Origin: Pseudomonadota bacterium
Lineage (GTDB): Bacteria; Pseudomonadota; Alphaproteobacteria; Rhizobiales; Hyphomicrobiaceae
Assembly: GCA_023390485.1 (NCBI GenBank)
Contig: JAEWCT010000236.1
Location: forward strand, 1-5,784
Direction: 5' to 3'
DNA: 5,784 nt
Positions 5,188-5,784 of the stretch are shown piece by piece (the stretch's first letter is position 1; each line of letters starts with the position of its first letter). The notes under the pieces were generated by a model that saw only the letters and a program-made list of their open reading frames with translations, made no database searches and was not told where the DNA came from. The position numbers and the translations under genes were made by a program.

Positions 5188-5236
5188 GCGGCGGGCAACA
5201 AGACGCAAAATTGATCGCAAGGTCGTTCGTACTGCA

Positions 5237-5261
5237 GCCCCGCCGCCCGCGGGGCTTTTTT
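5237..5261 (+). terminator. Strong intrinsic terminator after the PsiF-like gene
   Basis: GCCCCGC (5237-5243) pairs perfectly with GCGGGGC (5249-5255) around a 5-base loop, and six T follow directly (5256-5261). This is a textbook Rho-independent terminator closing the 4478-5187 transcription unit. Confidence 0.9.
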
Positions 5262-5309
5262 CTGCCAGATCCCTCGAATGCGTGAGCGCGGCGATGCGCG
5301 TCGACTTTA

Positions 5310-5340
5310 CCCTCTCCCCATTGAAGGAATGGGGAGAGGG
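5310..5340. repeat. 13-bp perfect palindromic element
   Basis: CCCTCTCCCCATT (5310-5322) is matched exactly by AATGGGGAGAGGG (5328-5340) with a 5-base loop. No T-run follows on the plus strand. The C/T-rich arm with a short loop is the shape of dispersed intergenic palindromes in rhizobial genomes; that it recurs elsewhere is expected, not shown. Confidence 0.75.
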
Positions 5341-5357
5341 GACGGCCCACCACCGTC

Positions 5358-5377
5358 ATCCCGGTGGCGGCCGGGAT
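5358..5377. repeat. 7-bp hairpin next to the 13-bp palindrome
   Basis: ATCCCGG (5358-5364) pairs with CCGGGAT (5371-5377) around TGGCGG. The minus-strand sequence across it resembles the CCCGGG-centred intergenic repeats of alphaproteobacteria. Together with the element at 5310-5340 it forms a two-hairpin unit about 70 bp long. Confidence 0.6.
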
Positions 5378-5451
5378 TGCCGGGTCAACTTTCACCGCAT
5401 ATTTTCCACCCAAAACTTATCCCCGCTCCGCCCGCCGGAGGCATACTCGCG

Positions 5452-5511
5452 CCCATCCCGCCGCGACTTGCAAGGGCGCGCACTCGAGCATGGGGTGTGC
5501 GTGCGGATGGG
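5452..5511. other. Long nested imperfect hairpin
   Basis: The outer arms CCCATCC (5452-5458) and GGATGGG (5505-5511) match perfectly and extend inward with one bulged base. Inside, GCGCAC (5478-5483) can pair with GTGTGC (5495-5500) with one G-T pair, over an 11-base loop. The element could be a structured RNA, a cruciform-prone site or decayed repeat DNA. Confidence 0.4.
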
Positions 5512-5569
5512 AGCAGGCCGGGCCGCCAGCGATATCGGCGCGCCTGGGGATCCCTGCCGGCCGCGAGCG

Positions 5570-5585
5570 GGCCTCTTAGGAGGCC
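5570..5585. repeat. 6-bp hairpin with TTAG loop
   Basis: GGCCTC (5570-5575) pairs with GAGGCC (5580-5585) around a four-base loop. A tRNA T-arm-like GGTTCAACTCCC begins a few bases later (5591), but no complete tRNA can be built around it. Confidence 0.45.
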
Positions 5586-5645
5586 ATCGCGGTTCAACTC
5601 CCGCTCCAACTCGAGATGCACGGGAGGTTGGTGGGTTCACGGCTC

Positions 5646-5667
5646 GAAAGGAGGTCCGCTTCCTTTC
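5646..5667. repeat. 7-bp hairpin
   Basis: GAAAGGA (5646-5652) pairs with TCCTTTC (5661-5667) around an 8-base interval. No T-run follows. Its role is unknown. Confidence 0.45.
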
Positions 5668-5784
5668 AGGTTGTTGAACGGCTTCGATTACCGGTTCGGC
5701 CGCTGCGAAGTCGTGGCCAAGACTTGGCACTGTCACGGGGCGGCGAAGGCTGCATCCGAAATCAATAGATATGAGAGCGGGGCC

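Larger units (their letters stand above)
5262..5784. other. Non-coding tail with clustered inverted repeats
   Basis: No gene can be supported in this stretch. Open frames exist on both strands (for example plus 5282-5677 and minus 5736-5392), but they are rich in Arg, Pro and Gly, overlap one another, lack ribosome binding sites and start inside palindromes, so they look like GC-driven shadows. At least five inverted repeats are visible. From 5700 on I see nothing specific. Confidence 0.55.

Noticed and set aside
5513..5613. Possible tRNA or tRNA remnant with GGTTCAACTCCC
   Set aside because: The T-stem pairs properly only with an 8-base loop, the stem before it has a loop of the wrong size, and no matching acceptor strand occurs upstream.
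5282..5736. Overlapping long frames on both strands in the tail (plus 5282-5677; minus 5736-5392)
   Set aside because: Arg/Pro/Gly-rich translations, no start signals, and starts or ends inside palindromes. They are explained by high GC reducing stop codons.
1..5784. A complete undescribed defence, toxin-antitoxin or biosynthetic system
   Set aside because: No nuclease, ATPase, toxin-like pair, transposase or enzyme set is recognisable. The genes are small exported or unknown proteins around one regulator.

Overview
The window looks like chromosomal DNA from a GC-rich alphaproteobacterium, probably of the Bradyrhizobium/Rhodopseudomonas type. The grounds are a strong G/C bias at third codon positions, a LuxR-family regulator with a KTGT-type recognition helix region, small secreted Asp/Arg-rich and PsiF-like proteins, and GC-rich intergenic palindromes. 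The genus is inferred from style, not proven. No rRNA, tRNA, CRISPR array, insertion sequence or transposase gene was seen.

Layout. Positions 1-151 are non-coding and hold a very G-rich tract. From 152 to 3482 four genes lie on the minus strand. In transcription order they are a LuxR-family regulator (3482-2379), a secreted protein with paired cysteines and a C-terminal membrane helix (2208-1495), a secreted protein with a five-copy Pro/Glu/Ala pentapeptide tract (1372-773) preceded by a large RNA hairpin, and a 191-residue protein of unknown function (727-152). A divergent spacer of about 330 bp (3483-3810) separates the regulator from three plus-strand genes. These are a 110-residue unknown protein (3811-4143), a short exported Asp/Arg/Trp-rich protein (4478-4855) and a single-repeat PsiF-like exported protein (4903-5187). 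The last two are 47 bp apart, probably co-transcribed, and end at a clear intrinsic terminator (5237-5261). From 5262 to the end there is no convincing gene, only a series of inverted repeats.

How the genes fit together. Four of the seven products carry export signals, so the window is rich in small envelope or periplasmic proteins around one cytoplasmic regulator with no linked autoinducer synthase. A palindrome of the form CRGCATGCYG occurs upstream of the regulator, upstream of the 110-residue gene and downstream of that gene, which makes it a candidate operator. No pathway can be assigned. I do not see a convincing new biological system here. The best leads are the hairpin leader at 1388-1430, the repeated palindrome, the two C-x8-C pairs in the anchored protein, and the structured non-coding tail.
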